Shown piece after piece: positions 61,776 to 64,000 of a DNA stretch of 64,000 bases (its first letter is position 1; the number at the start of each line of letters is the position of its first letter). Under the pieces are notes generated by a model. That model made no database searches. It was not told the DNA's origin and saw nothing but the letters and a program-made list of their open reading frames with translations. A program made the translations under genes and the position numbers. The stretch is from Homarus americanus. Its lineage: Eukaryota; Arthropoda; Malacostraca; Decapoda; Nephropidae. Where the stretch lies: the NCBI RefSeq assembly GCF_018991925.1, contig NW_024736071.1:8533009-8597008 (forward strand), read 5' to 3'.

Positions 61776-61953
61776 TGCCCGTCACTGCCCTCATTCTATG
61801 TTAATCTAGTTTAATACAATATTAACAATGGGAAACAATAGGGAGCCAATGACTGCTGGCTGGGTAATACAACGGTGTGCTGGGAAAATGTGGCGCTGCA
61901 CTGAGTTTGTTTATTTAAGTATGTATGTATGTTGGTTATATATGTATGACATT

Positions 61954-61955
<2 letters not shown>

Positions 61956-62000
<45 letters not shown>
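61956..62000. repeat. (CT)n microsatellite
   Basis: Uninterrupted CT run. Confidence 0.98.
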
Positions 62001-62004
<4 letters not shown>

Positions 62005-62187
62005 GACATATTTCCATAAAGTAATTTCCTGCCACAAGTCAATTAAGTGTAACAGCAAAAGGCAATACAGCACGCCAAAGGACTGTCCTCTGCACCGTAC
62101 AAAGTAAAGTTTATTGTCTAACAGAGCATAGACAAAATAATAGTCAGTATTAATAACTGTTCATTGGAAGGTCGAGCAATTCTCTAA

Positions 62188-62189
<2 letters not shown>

Positions 62190-62248
<59 letters not shown>
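62190..62248. repeat. (CA)n microsatellite
   Basis: Uninterrupted CA run. Confidence 0.98.
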
Positions 62249-62253
<5 letters not shown>

Positions 62254-62339
62254 TATTGGTTCCACTGGCTACCGTGCATATGCCCATATTAAACTAGAAT
62301 AACAATACCCGTTTAAATATACTATGAAATTTGAGAATT

Positions 62340-62885
62340 ACTTCATAAGCCTTTAATTGACCATATGTTGAGACCCAGAGGAGCGGACGACCAGAATAAC
62401 TGAACCCAGAGTTTAAAGGCCCCGCGTCGCTCCAGATAACAATATAAATTTTATATAAACTTTACTCTAGGCGTAATAGCACAATAATGACCTTTAAATC
62501 CTGGTTAGATAATAGCGCTTTTGTGTAAAACCTAATTAAGGGACAATTGGTGTTTAAACGTAAGTCTTCAGTGCACTGCCGCTAATTTGATATCTCTTGT
62601 AATGCCATATTGTTCCGCGAGTTAAATTAAATTGAAAGAGTTAATTATATCAACATTTAATTCCTACGACGGGAGACATGTTCCAAGCTTTTATGTCGCC
62701 ATTCTTCTGGTCTGGCAAGCTAAAAACAGAGTGCTGGATAACTTCATTAGCTTGGTGCATTTTGTAGACACGATTTTGACGAGAAGGATTATTTTAAAGT
62801 GAATTGTCGCCGACTAACACTGCAACCAGAGCGGGGAGGTTGTTTCTGACACCGGCTTGAAGCTCTCAGCTGAAGGGGAAATACA
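62340..62885. promoter_or_regulatory. Single-copy island, possible conserved enhancer
   Basis: About 545 bp without tandem repeats or long frames, rich in homeodomain-like and related words: ATAATGACCTTTAAATCC, CCTAATTAAGG, GACAATTGG, CCGCTAATTTGATATC, AGAGTTAATTATATC, CTTCATTAGCTT. Dense TAAT cores in balanced sequence resemble developmental enhancers. Inference; needs cross-species conservation. Confidence 0.25.
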
Positions 62886-63019
62886 GATGATTTTTTTATG
62901 TTAATTTATTTTATTTTATTTTTATCTATGGGAATATAAACAAGAATAGAAAGAATGCGAATATTTAAAGCAAGTAATTAAACTGTCAGCAACGGTAACG
63001 TCAGTAATATCAGCGAGAA

Positions 63020-64000
63020 CAGTGGACAGCACCATCACCACCACTAACAACAGTAGGCAGCAACAGTATCACCAACAACAACAACAGTAGCCATCAACAG
63101 TATCAACAAAAATCACAGTAGGTAGCAACAGTATCACCAACAACAACAACAGTAGCCATCAACAGTATCAACAAAAATCACAGTAGGTAGCAACAGTATC
63201 ACCAACAACAACAACAGTAGGCAGTAAAAGTATCACCAACAACAAAAGTAGGCAGTAACAGTATCACCAACAACAGTAGGCAGTAACAGTATCACCAACA
63301 ACAGTAGGCAGTAAAAGTATCACCAACAACAACAGTAGGCAGTAAAAGTATCACCAACAACAACAGTAGGCAGTAACAGTATCACCAACAACAACAGTAG
63401 GCAGCAACAGTATCACCAACAACAACAACAGTAGCCATCAACAGTATCAACAAAAAATAACAGCAACAGTATCACCAACAACAACAACAGTAGCCATCAA
63501 CAGCATCACCAACAACAACAGTAGGCAGTAACAGTATCACAACAACAGTAGGCATTGAAAAGTATCACTCAACAACAACAGTAGGCAGTAACAGTATCAC
63601 CAACAACAGTAGGCAGTAAAAGAATCACCAACAACAACAACAGTAGGCAGTAAAGTATCACCAACAACAACAGTAGGCAACAGTATCAACCAACAACAAC
63701 AACAGTAGCCATCAACAGTATCAACAAAAATAACAGTAGGCGGCAGTATCACCAACAACAACAACGGTAGCCATCAACAGCATCACACCAACAACAACAG
63801 TAGGCAGTAACAGTATCATAACAACAACAGTAGCAGTAAAAAGTATCACCAACAACAACAGTAGGCAGTAACAGTATCACCAACAACAAAAGTAGGCAGT
63901 AAGAGTATCACCAACAACAACAGTAGGCAGTAACAGTATCACCAAAAACAACAGAAGGCAATAACAGTATCACCACCAACAACAGAAGGCAGTAACAGTA
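63020..64000. repeat. ~28-31 bp minisatellite running off the window
   Basis: Units of GTATCACCAACAACAACAG plus TAGGCAGTAACA (variants TAGCCATCAACA, TAGGCAGCAACA). Spacing is about 28-31 bp with variable CAA copy number. Continues past the window end. Confidence 0.97.

Overview
This window looks like non-coding DNA from a large, repeat-saturated animal genome. I infer an arthropod, most plausibly a decapod crustacean. Three things support this: a short interstitial block of the arthropod-type telomere motif TTAGG/CCTAA near 41.47-41.51 kb; very dense (CA)n, (TA)n, (GA)n and (AAT)n microsatellites, a known trait of decapod genomes; and remnants of non-LTR retrotransposons, a pogo-like DNA transposon and tRNA-derived SINEs. 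There are no bacterial operons, no ribosomal RNA genes and no convincing intact cellular protein-coding gene. Most long open frames lie inside tandem arrays whose units lack stop codons, so they are artefacts of periodicity.

Layout. 0-10 kb: a 26-bp minisatellite (0.88-2.18 kb), pyrimidine-rich 33-bp and 24-bp arrays and a 45-bp array (3.1-4.8 kb), the 3' tail of a LINE-like element (about 4.84-4.97 kb), a SINE fragment (7.6-7.8 kb) and a 20-bp array (8.46-9.61 kb). 10-17 kb: two long TA tracts flanking an imperfect inverted repeat, a decayed pogo/Tigger/Jerky-type transposase (11.0-12.96 kb), a tRNA-derived SINE (14.84-15.17 kb) and a C-rich 26-bp array (15.18-16.77 kb). 17-25 kb: single-copy DNA with enhancer-like stretches, a strong hairpin at 19.42 kb, a CAC/CAT array and two G-rich or purine arrays. 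25-34 kb: a second type of SINE, more arrays and a 100-N assembly gap next to a 15-bp array. 34-38.2 kb: one decayed non-LTR retrotransposon with endonuclease, reverse transcriptase and C-terminal zinc-finger remnants, interrupted by a ~375-bp repeat that recurs in opposite orientation at 47.15-47.51 kb. 39-64 kb: a second copy of the LINE tail, the telomere-like block, a 16-bp array (44.0-45.1 kb), a G-rich array (48.4-49.3 kb), a 2.5-kb 27-bp array dense in splice-donor-like words (54.95-57.49 kb), a second copy of the first SINE (59.92-60.27 kb), a 69-bp higher-order array (61.1-61.8 kb) and an array running off the window end.

Nothing here works as a gene system. The recoverable biology is a history of transposon insertion, SINE spread and satellite expansion, plus a few single-copy islands that could be regulatory. 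Repeat periods and hairpins were read directly. Family assignments rest on recognised protein or tRNA motifs. Regulatory suggestions are inference.
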